Positions 25,701-39,300 of a DNA stretch of 64,000 bases are shown one piece after another (within the stretch, counting starts at the first letter, position 1; each line of letters opens with the position of its first letter). Under the pieces are notes generated by a model. The model was given only the letters and a program-made list of their open reading frames with translations, was not told the origin of the DNA and searched no databases. Source of the DNA: Ochotona curzoniae (lineage: Eukaryota; Chordata; Mammalia; Lagomorpha; Ochotonidae); the NCBI RefSeq assembly GCF_017591425.1, contig NW_024466413.1, forward strand, positions 1,116,001 to 1,180,000. The letters are read 5' to 3'. The position numbers were made by a program, and so were the translations under genes.

Positions 25701-28700
25701 CCCCTGCATCTGTCGGGACACTCCTGAGGTAGACTGCTCCCCCGCGGCCCTCGCTGTTCCCAGAATACATCAGCTCTGAGTAATCGACTCTTCCTGTTAA
25801 GAGGGTTGTGGGAGAAGACCTGGCTCATTCAGCTGTGTTTCCTTAGCCTTAGAATCCATTTTACAAGCCAGTCCAGGTTGTAGATCAGCACTCCCTACTC
25901 CCAGCTAAATGAGGGGAGCACTCCCAGTCCAGCCCCAAAGGGCAGTCTTGAATCTAAACAGCAGTGTGATGATCTGGTGGAGCCCATCATCCTCACTTCA
26001 ATGTCAGGAATTCCACAGACAGAAATCAGGCGGAATCAGCTCCTCGGGCAGGTCAGGATGGAACTGGGATAGGAGCCTGCATCCCACATGGTGGGCAGTG
26101 CCCCCTTCCCATCATCATTATCTTCTGACTCTTCATTTTAAAAATCCATTTTTTTAGCATGTTTGCCAGCTTGGTTGCTTTAGGAGCATGTCCCAGCTTC
26201 TGTTTGTTCACTCATTCAATAAGATCCAACCTATGCTACAGCAGGGGTGATGGGAAGACTGGGCAAGACGGTGGATTCTCACCACTGTGCAAACTGGAGG
26301 GTGCTATGCACAGTGGCATTGGAGACTCAGGAAAGGATGTTTCCAGGCTGCTGTCCAGTTGAGTCAGGAAGAGAACTTAAAAATAACATCTCTTTTCTTA
26401 TTTCTGCATGGAGTCCTGCATGGAATCCCAGCAAAATATGTGAAAACCAGAAAATAAATTTGGGGCTTCCAGGCACTTCCTCAGCTATCCAAAGGGAGTT
26501 TGCTCAGATTTGGGACAACTAGTGATTCTCCATGAAATATCATAGGTGCAGTTTGTTTATTCTCTTGGGTCCCTTGGTGAAGTTTGGTCCATTTCAAGAG
26601 GTGTATTGTTATCAACTTCATCTCTGACTGTTATGATATGACCCCTCTCTGTCTGTTCCAGGGCGATACTGGACCTGTCGGACCACAGGGGCCACAAGGA
26701 CTGAGGGGCTTACCGGTGAGTTTTGCTTGCAGACTGCATGACTCCTCAGGGTTGTCCCATGGTGAGGTAGGTTTGGTTCACCCTGGTGCAGCTGAATGGG
26801 ATTTCAAGAACAGCATTAGTCAACAAAGAGCTTTGCCATCAGGCTGTCTTCTAGGGCCACCATGGGGCCACATGCAAGCTAGTCAGGGCCTTCCCATGGG
26901 GCCTGCTCCAGCTTTTGGCTGTTTGAAGCATTGGTCTTGGTTGTAGGGCTGCTGTGACAGGAGCACAGATGGAGTGGCCTAAACCACAGAAATATGGCTG
27001 ATGCTAAAGCTGGCAGGGAGATTCTGCCCTGTGCTCTCCTTAGCTCCTGGAGTTTTCTGGCTGTCCTTGGCCTGCAGAAGCAGCACCCCAATCTCCTTCA
27101 CCTGCACAAGGGGTATCTCTGGGTGCCTTTGTCTCCAAGCTGCACCTTATTATAAGGACCCCAGTTGTGTTGGGAGAGGGGCCCATCCTGTCAGTCTGAG
27201 CTAGCCTTAACTAATTGTGTCTATGAAGACCTCATTTCCAAAGATACCATTCTAGTAAAGATTCATTTATTTATTTGAAAAGCAGAATAAACAGAGAAAG
27301 GCAAGAGATTTTCCATCCACTAGTTTGTTCCCCAAATGGCCACAATGCCCTTGGTTAGGCTGGGGCAATGCCAGGAGCCAGTAACTCCATCCTGGTCTCC
27401 TTATGTGGGTGGCAGGGACTCAAGAACTTGGGTATCTTCCACTGCTTTCCCATGTACATTAACAGGAAAATAGCAAATAAGGTCCCATTCTGAGTTACTG
27501 AGTGATACAATTTGACTCTATGGATTTTAAGAGGGACACGGTTCAAGCCCTGACACTCTGTGTGGTTGATCAGTATTCTGGATAATACTGTTTCCTGCCC
27601 TTGAACCTAGGGTGCTCCTTCTGTCTAAGATGAAGTCTTGAGTGCATGTGTGAGAAGGTGGAAGGAAGGCATTCAAGAAGCTAGTGCTGTATTGGGGGAA
27701 AGCAGGTGCTGCCTGGTTTAATCCCAGGGCCCACCCCTGAGAGGCTGTGTTGATCATCCTAAATGTGGCCCACACTGATGATAAAAGGGATTGTGTAGGA
27801 CTGAATGAGAAAAAAAGAAGTAAGCAAATTCCTCCCTCCTTGCCACCATAGTCCCACAGTGCAGAGAGAGCTGCTGCTAGTAGCATTTTGTACACAGTTC
27901 AGGATGTTCCAGAACACCTACGAGACTCTGCGCAATCGATATTTTACCCAGCACTGTGCCAGTTGCAGTGTGCTTGTTTTGCATGGCTTTGTGTATGTTT
28001 TTTCTAATTTTCCTGAATGAATAGTGGAATACATAAATGACTTGGTTCCTCAAGTCAAGGCTATGCAGCTGGTAAGAGCTGTCGGAAGGATCTGAACCCA
28101 GGACTCTGGGACTCTATATAAGGTGTTCCCTATTCCACATTGGGTATTAATCGTGTGCTTTGTCTTTCTGATCTTGTGGGAGGCAAAGTGTATGATTCGA
28201 ATGCCACACCTTTTCAGACCTCAGCAGGTGAAGCCATGTTCTCCAGATACGACCCCTGCCTCTCAAAGTGGCCTGCCTTCTCAGAGGGGGTGCAGGCACT
28301 GGTTCTTAGGGTGCTCAGATGTATTACTTATCTGTCACACAGGCATGCAAACAGTACATAAACATATGTGTATGGCTTGGCAGCTGTGTTAAAATCATTC
28401 CAATGCAGTGGCTAGGATAAACAGCCTACAGTGTCAGTGAGGAAGGAAGTGGTGATGACTGAGAAGAGGGGCGCTGTGTGAAGTGGCGGGGCCCGCTCCA
28501 TCAGGGCTTCTGCACCCCCACTTGGGAGCAAACCCTCTGGCATGGTTCCCGCTTTGCCCTTCACCGTCCTGAAAACTAGGTGAGTTTTTTTTTTTTCCTC
28601 CTCTTGTGGTTATTTGGTACAAAGACCCAGTTGGCAGTACAGTAGAACTATGTTGATTTATTGTCCTTTTCAAAATAGCTAGCAGGGAAGTTTTTGAATG

Positions 28701-30304
28701 TTTTTAGCGCAGAAAAATGAATAATGTCTGTCATGATAGATATGCTGATTGCACTGATCTGATCAGTACACATTCATTGAAATGATCTGATGTACTCTAT
28801 AAGTGTGTACAACTCCTATGTGTCAATTGAAAGTAAACCTTGTTGGGGCTTTTAACTGACCGGATCTTTACTCTGTTAGACCTATCTTCAGACCATAGAA
28901 GGTCTCCCCAAGAGGCCACTGAACTTATCTGGACAATAGGACACGGAACTTTATGCTAGGCATGTGTTTGCAAGCAATGAATCTCAACTGAACTTGATCT
29001 ATGGTTATGCAACAAGGTGGAGGAATCCACCATGGGGGGAGGGGTGTGGGAGGGGTGGGGGGAATCCCCAGCGCCTATGGAGCTGTACTACATAATACAA
29101 TGTAAGCAACAATAATAATAATAAAAAAAAAACATAGGGGTGGCATTTGCCTAGAAGTTAAGGCACCCACCGAGAAGTCCACCTCTCATAGCGAAGGACC
29201 CGGCTTTCTATACCATGTCTTTGCTCCTAACTTCAGCTTCTTGCTGATGGAACCCCTGGGATGGCTCAAGTGCCTGCCACCAGTGGGAGAGCCCTGGGTA
29301 AGCTTCCCACTTTGTGCCTGGCCCAGTCTGTATCATTGTGAGTATTTGGGGAAATAATCTAATAGCCAGAAGCACAATTTCTAATTTTGCTTTCTAATAA
29401 ATAAAAAGTTACACTTTAAACACACCATATGTGAAAATCTGTAGTCACAGGGGTGGGGACAGTGGATCTAGAGATCCGTTGTTAGCCACTAAGCTCCAAG
29501 AATATGGAGCATGTGCACAAGGGATGCGTTCTCTGTGCCTGTGAGCCACGTGCTAGGGTTGTGCATCTCTGCAGGTAGAAATAGAACCACACAGCAAGGA
29601 AGTAGCAGAGCCAGGCTTGGTCTGTTGCAGGCTAGCTGCAGAGTCTGCAGCCCAAGCACCTTCCCTGGGCCTGTGTGCAGGTTCCTTGCTAAGGAGACCA
29701 ACCGGAGGCAGGAGGCTTATAGCAGGACCATAGAGTTGGGAAAGGGAGTGGAGCCTCTGTTCCTGAGCCACATGGAATCCAAAGGACTCCAAATGTGGAG
29801 AGGGACATGGAGAGTGGCTCCGTGGCCTGGGAAGGCACCACATCCTGGCCTTGGTAGGTGGCCTGGGCCACCCACCTGCTGTACCCTTCAGCCTGTATTG
29901 GTGCCATGTGTCAGTGTGTCTTAGCCTCTGCCCTGCCAAGGAAGGGAGGAGCAGAGCAGGAGGAGAGAAGCGATTTTCATAGGGAAACTTTCAAGTGTGT
30001 ATTTTTAGAGGGACGCAGATGGGTGGGGGGTGGAGCATCATGCAGCATGCACTGCTCAGCTGAGCATGAAAGGCAGTTGACAGAGACCAACTCACTGCTC
30101 CCGTTCAGCCCCTGGTCATTCTGCAAGCCTGGGCAGGTCCCGCTTATGCTCTGCCTCAGCTTCCTCTTCTGTAACGAGGGATAAAGCCATCTACTGCGTG
30201 GCTCCTTGGAGCATGTGGTCAGCTGAGGCCAGGGAATCACCCACAATCACAAGGCACTTTTATAACAAAGATTTCTTTCTATTTGAAAGACTTATTTACA
30301 GAGA

Positions 30305-30340
<36 letters not shown>

Positions 30341-33300
30341 CTCCCATCTGCTGTTTCACTCCCCAGATGGCTGCAGTCACTGAAGCTGAGCCAATCTGAA
30401 GCTTCTTCCAGTTCTCCCACTTGGGTGCAGGGGCCCAGACCTGGGCCATCCTCTCCTGTTTTCCTAGGACATAAGCAGGGAGCTGGATGGGAAGTGGAAT
30501 ATCCAGGACATAAACTGCTGCCCATGCAGGATGCTGGCCCTACAGGCAAAAGATTAGGCTATTGAGCCCCTGCACTGGCCTCATTCACAAGACACTTTTT
30601 AGGCACCAGACACAAGCCATCTCTCTATTTTTAAGTCACTAACCCATTAGTCATGTCCTTGATGAGGGAAAAAGCAGGAGAGGAAGGTGTTTAATATTGT
30701 GATGTTTGCTAGGGAGGCGAGCTTTCTCTGGTCCTTGCCTAGCTCCGGCTCTGGGTCCCCACCCTCTCTTGCGATGACCATTAGGATCACTCCAGAAACC
30801 CCTAAAAACAAATGAACAAACATACAAACAAAAAAACCTAGAATGAACAGACAACTGAAGGAAAGCTTAGAATCAGACATGAAAGGGTCAGTGTGAATTC
30901 AGTTATACCTCACTAGGTGGGACACAAAGATTAGTTACGCCTCACTGGGGTATTGGGGATTTCTCTGCACATCCCTCCAAAAAAAAAATGTTCTGTACCT
31001 AAACTGGTGACACATGTCTTGCTAGAGTTATAAGCCAGTTCAGACCATCTGAAAAACAACTAAGTTCAGCAAAATCATGCTTCAACACTATAAACAGCTA
31101 AATACTAAAATAAAAATAGACGAGACAGCTGAATAGTAATCTATAGCCATTTTGAGGTGTATGGAATTCAGTTGAATATAAACCAAAAATTGAAATGTCT
31201 ATGAAGAAGTCACAGGATGTAGTTAAGAACCTGCATTTTCCTATTAACATATTGTTAATCAATACCATGCCAATTAATGCCATAATGTTGTAAATTGTTG
31301 TTGATGTTATGTCGGGGCTTTTAATTGACTGGGATGATACTTTGCTGGCTTTACCTTCAGACCAGAGATGGTCTCACCAACAAATTGTTGAACCCACTAG
31401 GATAATAAGACGCTGGACTTTATGCTTTGGTAAATACTTCCAATGAAAGAACCTCAACTGAATTTGAACTGTGGTAATGCAGCAAGGTGGAGAAATCCAC
31501 CATGGGGATGGGGTTCAGGGAGGGGTAGGGGGAATCCCAGTACCCATAATACTGTGTCACATAATGCAATTAATAAAAAAATATATATTTTCTTAAAAAA
31601 ATATTGTGATGTTTGTCATGTGAGCAGTGAGTGATTAAATGCATGAGAAACCCTTAGCAAAAACACAGCTCATGCCCAACTACTTCTGGCTGGAGCTAGC
31701 CTGGCACTGGCTCTACAGATAAGCAGTGTTACGGCCTCCTCGTGAGTGAAGGGTGAACACAGAGTGTTAAGAATGCATCAGGAGCATCACCGAGAGCCAG
31801 AGAGCCCCAGTGAACCTGGCATTGTGCTGGATGTTGGGAGTGTGAAGAGACAACGCAGAACCTGCTCTTGTGTTACCTCTGGAGCGGACAAAGTCCAGGA
31901 AGGCTCAGCGGCCAATGAGAACGTGTGGGGCTCATCCTGGGGAAGTGACACTGTGAGTTTTAGTCTCAGTAGGAATTAGCCTCATCCTGAAAGGCTGTGT
32001 CTGGGTGCATCCTGATTTTTTACTATTTATCAAAATTACAAATGAGGACAAAACATTCATCAAATCAGAGAATATTAAGACCGCAAGGGTCAGCCCCAGA
32101 ATCACCATTGAATAGAACTTCTACCTGATAGCTGTGTGTCTCTGCACAAGCCACGTTGCTTCTCCAGGTCTCAGCAATTTCATCTGTTACATGGGGAAGA
32201 GAAGATGCCTCCCATGAAGGAGTAAAGGGAGAGGAGCATGTGGTCTTGCTTCCTAAACCGAGAACAAGGTGGTGACGGAGCTGTTGTTTGTAGGTTGGTT
32301 GCAGTAGATGCTTGTTCCCTCGGACAGCACTGGAGCTGAAGGGTGAAGTCATGCATTAGTCACCACTGCCTAGTGAGCTTGAGTTGTGCACACCTGAGGG
32401 CTGATTTCATGTGCTAATGTTGTGGATGTTACTATGATCAAGTTACAAGTGCCTTTTACAAGTTGAGAAAAGTCTTTAGAGATGCAATGGTTTACTGAGC
32501 TGCAGTGAGATGAGTGGTCGATTCTGTGTGACACCAGACATGGTTCGGAAGCTCCTGGGTCCACCCTCCTGCTTCGCTGTACCCTTCAAGGAGACCTGAC
32601 AGAATTATGCTTCTGTTTCTTCCACCAGGGAAAGAATGGATCACCTGGCTCTCCAGGAGACCCTGGACCTCCAGGAAGCCCAGTAAGTACTTAGTGGCTG
32701 CGATGTGATGGCCACACAGCCCGCAGGATCTCATCACCGTGTCCAGTCTATCCTTGGAGGTATTGAATGGTAGAAATGGGCTGGAGGTGAGAGAACCCTA
32801 GGAGGCACCTCCTAAAGGTTAAGGTACACCTGACACTGTGTCTGTGGCCAACCATCTCAGACCAGTGTAAATGCTAAAACAGACATGGAATACCAGGGTT
32901 CTTTAAAAGGTTAATAGAAAGTGAACATATGGGTCCCCTTTGGTGCAAAAACCAAGTTGAAATCCATGTATCTTTTCGTTTGTTTTATATAGGATTCAAT
33001 TTCAAATCTTAGGAAAAAAATCTACACAAATTTTTTTTGCACCAGAACAAACTTATTCTGTAATTCCATTTTCCATGAGCATTCAGGAGATGCCCTGAAA
33101 CATTGCGCAGAAGGTATTTCATATGTTGCAGGGTTGGAAGCATAGACTCAGGCAGAGCAACTGTGACCAACTGAGAGGGCAGGGCAGGTTGCAGCAGATG
33201 GAGGTGGAGTAAGAGATGAGGGCACAGCAAGGATCAGTAATGGAAAGAGGTTGAGGTGCCAAGCAGCCGTCGTTGGGGAGAGGATTCAGGATTTGGGGTT

Positions 33301-36300
33301 CAGGCTTGGTCAGGGGCAGATCTGGTGAGGAAGAGAAAGCTGTGGTGTGTTCTAGTATTGCACACGGAAAAGCCTGGCCACTAATGTCCCCCAAGCCCAG
33401 TCTTATTATCATGTTACTTTTCTTATAATAAGTTTATTTGTTTTTGATAGTGTTTACATGATTGAGGAGGATGTATACCCATGTGGACCACTGATTAGGG
33501 TGGAGAGGGCCAAGGCATGGGAGAAGGTGGGTGAGATAAAAGTGAATGGGATCATAGCTTCCAGTTTTTTGTTCCTTCCTGCATCTGGGGGAATAGGAGA
33601 GAGAAGGGGAGAGGGTGGCCCCAGCAGCCTAACTGCATTAGTACCTGAGGGTGGGGAATGGGTACTTGATATCATTCCCAGGTCCCCAGTGTGGAACATC
33701 TTCTGAAGGTTCTGCTTAAGTGGTTTTGATAGCTCTGACATGTTGTTCATTCCGTTGCCCCCAAGGTTGAGGAAATCCTTTAACTGACATAGTTCACTCT
33801 CGAATCTCCACTCACCCACATACTTGCTGTCAAACTTGGTTGGGAAAGCTGGTGATTTGTTCTGCCAAAGTACTTGATGTCCCCTGCAGGCCTCAGTGGT
33901 CAGTTATGCCCTCCATATGCATCTACAACACAACTTCAGCAACCAAGGAGGCTTTGTTTTGACATATGCACTCCATGGTCAGACCACAGATCTTGTGATT
34001 TTCCCTGTGGTTGGACTTTTACATCCAGTAGTCCAGTTGGGGGACTCCCCAAAGAAACCTTATCAGAGGTGACCCCAGACCTGATTCCTGTGTGTGCCAG
34101 CCAATGCAAGAACTGGTTCAGTCTGTCAGCCATATCATACCACAAATACACACACACTGGTGGTTGCAGTCACCCAGTTAGTTCTGTGCCCGGCCCTATC
34201 TCATACAAGCTGACAGATGCTGTGGGTTAATTCACCCTGCCCACCACACATCCAACCTTCACACACACCAGTGGGAACTGAAGCCTAGTCAGAGTGACCC
34301 CCAACCCCACCAGGCCAGCCCCAGTTCCTGAGCATGCTGGTATGTGCAACAGACTGCTGTGGTCTGTTGTGCATCCAGTTCGGCTTATACGCATCAATGG
34401 GTGCTGCAGCCTAGCTCAACCTGACGAACTCCACTATGCAGCCCACACTTATGCTGGCTTTTTCCGTGAACTTGTTGAAGCTTTCTTATAGGGAAATGCT
34501 TGAAAGCTACACACGCATTGTCGGAGTTCTTTCCCATTTTTGCTGTTGTGCTTTGAGTGGAAGGCCATTGCTGTCCCTGGGGATACCACCTATCTTTCTT
34601 CCTTGTCCACAATAGTGCTGCCAGTGGCATATCTCCCCACAATAGGAAGGGGGGATCTTATTTCCTCTATTGTGTGACCATCTCAGGCCTTTGGAGTTCC
34701 AAGGGGTCATGAGGCTTTGGAATCTGCTGGTGTTGGTACTTGACAAACTCATTCTCTGTTTTCCCTTCTTAGGGCCAGAAGGGAAGCAAAGGAGAAAATG
34801 GAAGCCCAGGTCTGCCTGGCTTCCTGGGTCCTCGTGGGCCTCCGGTAAGCAGAGAACTTGGGTGGAGCCCCAGTTACGATTGCTACACACAGCACCTTCT
34901 TGGCCACTTTCTGGGTCCTCAGGTCCATGGCACAGGACAGGATGCTCTGATGTGGGGTCAGAGTGCATCCTAATTTAGGAGAGAGTGGACGAAGGCTCAG
35001 AGGTCACCCCACCCCATGAGACCTTGGGAAAACTTTCTAACCAATCTGTGCCTTAGCTGCCTCTTCATTCAGATAGGAGTAACAATCAACTGTACCTCAA
35101 TGAGGATGCAATGAAACAAGCGCATAAGGGGAGTAGCCATGGGGCTGGCCATTGCAGGTGCTCAGTGGTGAATGTGATGGATTGGTGGTGGTGGTGATGA
35201 CCTTGGGACTTGAAGGCTCCTATGACATTGCTGTAAAGGTGAGCCAGTGTGGGCCGCACCGTTGGAAGCTGTCTGTGATCTTTTCAAGGCCACCTGGGAA
35301 ATTTGTGCTCCAGCTAGTGCTAGTCTTTGTCTCCTGGCTGGAAGACTTGAGACGGAGAAGCTGTGCTGGGTGTGGGAGTACAGGAGCTGAGGGGTTGAAA
35401 CATTTCCAAATGAAGGCTGTGCTGTGTTCTGTGTGCTCCAGTTTACACCTTAGGTGGGTGACTGGTGAGTGCCGTGCCCCCTCTCGGCTGCCACTGTTTG
35501 TAACTCCCCAGGGTGGAGAGCTCATCTCCATTCCCTTCTGCCAGCCAAGGCCAGCCTATAGCATGTAGTAGCTCTCTGACTACTGCCCACCACGCTACCC
35601 TAGCCCCACGTGGCTGTGTAGCCATTTTAACCTAAGTGCACTTCACTCAGCTGCTCCTCCAGTAAAGACCAGGGTCTTGGGCAGGTGTTTGGCTCAGCAA
35701 TTCCATGTCCCATATCACAGTCTCTGGGTTTGATTCCCAGCTGCAGCTCATGGCAAGGCAGCAGATGATAGTTCAGGTACTGGAGTCCAACCACTCATAT
35801 TGAAGATTGCGCCAGAGTTCCTGGTTTTAGCTTCCAGTGCAGGGCTTTTTTAAGCATTTGGGGATTGAAGCAGTAGGTGGGGGATATCTCTTTTTTGTAC
35901 TCCACATGCGGGAGCCTGCTTCTCAAGGTTGCCCTTGTGCCTGCAGATGGTGTGTAGCAGCAGCATCCCAATCTGTCCCGTCGGCACAGAGACCAGGACC
36001 CAAGCTTCCCTTTTCCACAGTGCCCATTATTGCCCCTTGACAGGGCTGCCCCTGGTCAGGTGGCCAGTCCATCACTGTCTGGGCTGGCATACAGCTTGAA
36101 TGAGAATGTTGGCTTCAGATGCAATCATGTTGCTTACAGGATGCTGCTGCTGTAGAGCCAATGGATTCTCTTCTGTTTACAGGGAGAAGGAGGAGAGAAA
36201 GGAGCCCCGGGAAAGGAGGCAAGTACCTTGGCCCCTCTGTCCACATCATGCCTTCCTGAGAGAGCTGCTGCGAGGCCTGGCTGGTCTCTCATGGTCCGAC

Positions 36301-39300
36301 TTAGATGGCTTTTACACTTACTACTCTGCTACTCTTGTCCTGAAATGTTTAATGCTATGTAATTAAGGAGCCCCCATTTTACTTTTGCACAGCGAAAGCC
36401 TGACAAATCATACAGCCAGTTCAGGGTGCCCTGTTCAGGACCAACCCATCACCGACTCCTGCCCATTCTAACTTCCACTCACTGGGCAATTCTCTCACTC
36501 ACCAGCCAATTACTACCACCTCTTGTTCACTGGACTGACGATGTATTGCCCCGTGTATTGTGGTCGGACTGCTGTCTGCAACAATTTTCTCTGGCTTTTC
36601 ATTGCCTAGGAAATAAGGCCCAGGCAAAAGGAAATCTGCAACGTCCCCCTTTTTCTGATCTTTCTGAGTTTCCATGCCTGTCCCTGAGACACAGTGTTTC
36701 CATATTCCCAATTCGAGACAGCAGGCCAGCTGGCTGGGGGTCAGGCTCCGTTGTGCACCCAGCAGCCTCTTGACCAGACTGTGAACTTCAGGACAGTAGG
36801 AGATCTATTCCTCCCATCTGCAGTCTGTGCTGAGTGCTGGCCCATGGGAAGGGGCCCAGAGGACAGACTCCACCAAGCCCCCCCCAGCTCAGCAGGTGTT
36901 CCTCTGTTGCATCATCATAGGCTCCACCAATTAGGAGAGAGAATGTGAGCTCCTGGGCTGGATTTGATTCCTCAGTGCAGTCTTCGGAGCACTTGCTCAG
37001 TGTAGAACAGGATGACAGCATGATGGGAAATGAGGAGTCTGGAAGCCCTGCTTTCCAAGAGCTTCTAGTCTGAGGCGAGAGCAGGCACACCCTGCCACTG
37101 CATGTGGGGGAAAGAAGCAGGAGACAGCTGCCAGGGCAGTGGCCATGCCTGGTGGCCAGCACTGGCTTTGCAGAGGGGGCTGAGAGGGGCTGGGGCCAGA
37201 GAGGGAGGAAGGAACTTTCCAGGCTTTGGCTGGAATGGAGTTGAAGCAGTGAGAATTTCTCAAAGCTGTGTTTGCACAGTTGTCCTGGGTGTGCCCAGGT
37301 GCATGGCTTTTGTCCTAAGAGAGGAATCCCGAGGGATCTGATCATGGCCCGGTACCCTTGGTCTAGGGTGAGCAGTTGCAGGAAGCAGTGGAGAGGACGA
37401 TGTGTTCCCCTACCCCAACACCCAGACAAGTCAGAAAGGAACTCGGGGGGTCGGAGGTGGGGCTGATGTCCCCCGGATCTCTCGTCCTCAGCAAGCAGGC
37501 TGTGTGGAAGAGCTGAGAAAAGCAGTGACGCCGGTGCACGTGGGCCTGGAGGATGACCTCTGTCTTGTTCTCATTGCAGGGTGCCCCAGGGAAGCCAGGA
37601 GACCCAGGACCCCAAGGAGAAAGGGTATGTGGGGGAGTGCATGGAGCATGGCATGTGTGGCCCTTCATGGTGGCTGGGGACCTTGAACCTGGCACTTCGC
37701 ATACAGCCCAGGCTGCATGGCAGCTGCTGGTCTCTGCCTGTCCCCCACCCTGGAACTTCCTGAGCTGCACAGAGCAGGTGGCCTCTACCCAGAGTTGTTG
37801 CAGTCATTGTTCATTTTCTCCCTTTTTTAGTCATTCTGTCAAGGAGTAAATCACCATACTTGCAGATTCAAAGGCCACTTTGGTACCTTTGACCAATCTC
37901 TTCTCCAGTTGTGAATGCCCAAGCACCAGTATGTTGGGCTCTCAAAGCTCTAGTTTGCCAGGAACCAGATCTGTAAGTGGAGGTGACAAGGGATCAGATT
38001 TTCCCTTAATGAATAGTCTTGGTGCTGCACTCAGGAAACATTTCTTTACATTTCATTTCTCTAAAAATCAGCAGCGAGGAGGCCTTGTTAGTGTGCAGAG
38101 GAGCTGGGGATGGAGGGAGGAGCTCACACACGGGCTGCTGTCCTCACTGGTCGGCAGCCGCACTGTCCTCACTGCTGGCAATGAACAGTGCCAGACCCTC
38201 CCCCAACCTCGGCATGTGTACTGTGGCCTTGCAAACAAATTCTTTCATCTTCCCTCCCAAGTTGATGAGAGAGGAGAGTGAAGGCAAAGTCTCAGAAGAT
38301 GACTTCTGGAATTCTCTCCTCTTTCTGTCCCTGAGTGATGGATTCCCGTGTTAGAAGTGTTACCTGTCACCCTTGGGGCAGTGCCATGAGCACACTCATG
38401 AGATCTGTCACTGGAGTTTGGGCCATCTTTTGGTTGGCAGCCAGGGAACTCAAACCACAAAGTGGATTCTCTTTCCTAATACCTAATCAATACATGCAGC
38501 GCCTTCCTCCCCCAGTTAAGTGGTTTCATGGAGCATTGCCAGGGAGCTATTGGATGCCCATTCCATTGTACTCTTGGGAACATCTGAAATACGGGGCAAA
38601 TGCCCTCCCTGCAGAGCGTTACGAGGCATTTAATCAACAGCAGTGGTGCAGTGCACCTGCATGGTGGGGCCTTGATGGGACCTCTCTGTACACCTGAACC
38701 CAGGATTGCCAGCAGAGATTGCAGTGTCCCTGTGAAATGCATCACACTTGGAAAAAAGAAGCGATGTTCTTGGTGCTAGCTAAATGTTAAAAGCTTAGGG
38801 ACATAGTTAAACAGTGAAATTGCCAAAAAAAACAAAGCAAGCATTGAATACCCCTTGTGTCTCACCCCCTGGCCCACCCTATCTCAGCCCTCTGACTTTT
38901 ATCTTTGCAGACAGCCCAGGAGGAGGGGTGTCACGGACACGTGTGTCTCTTCTGCTTATGTGTCCTTGTTCAACCGAGAGCTTGTGTTCTCTGGTCGTGC
39001 TGCTTTGCCTTCAGGTCGTGCCCTGGGATGGTCTGGCAGCTGTGCTGGATCCTTTGCTGGGGCTCTGGGTCGTGCCAGTTAGCCTCCTTGCTTTTCTTCT
39101 GCTCCCCATCTGTGACCTCCCACCCGCAGAATCTGGCTACACTTGGAAGTGACTGACATAGCTGCCATATTGTCAGACCTACAGGCAGCTGGGAATTGCT
39201 GCTTAGACACACGGTAGTACTGGTGGGCAGAGGCCAGAACTCTGATCTCTGACCTGGGGTTGTCATGGAGCTGCGGTCATGGATTGAGCCTTTCAGTGTC

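Larger units (their letters stand above)
26716..32628 (+). other. COL22A1: intron w9-w10 (repeat-rich)
   Basis: 5.9 kb with GT-AG ends. Contains an MLT1-like LTR with nested SINE (26945-27555), two LINE 3' ends in the same orientation (28815-29130, 31285-31600), SINEs at 29135-29410 and 30267-30582, and MIR relics near 29570, 30120 and 32130. 27,560-28,810 holds nothing I recognise. Confidence 0.75.
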
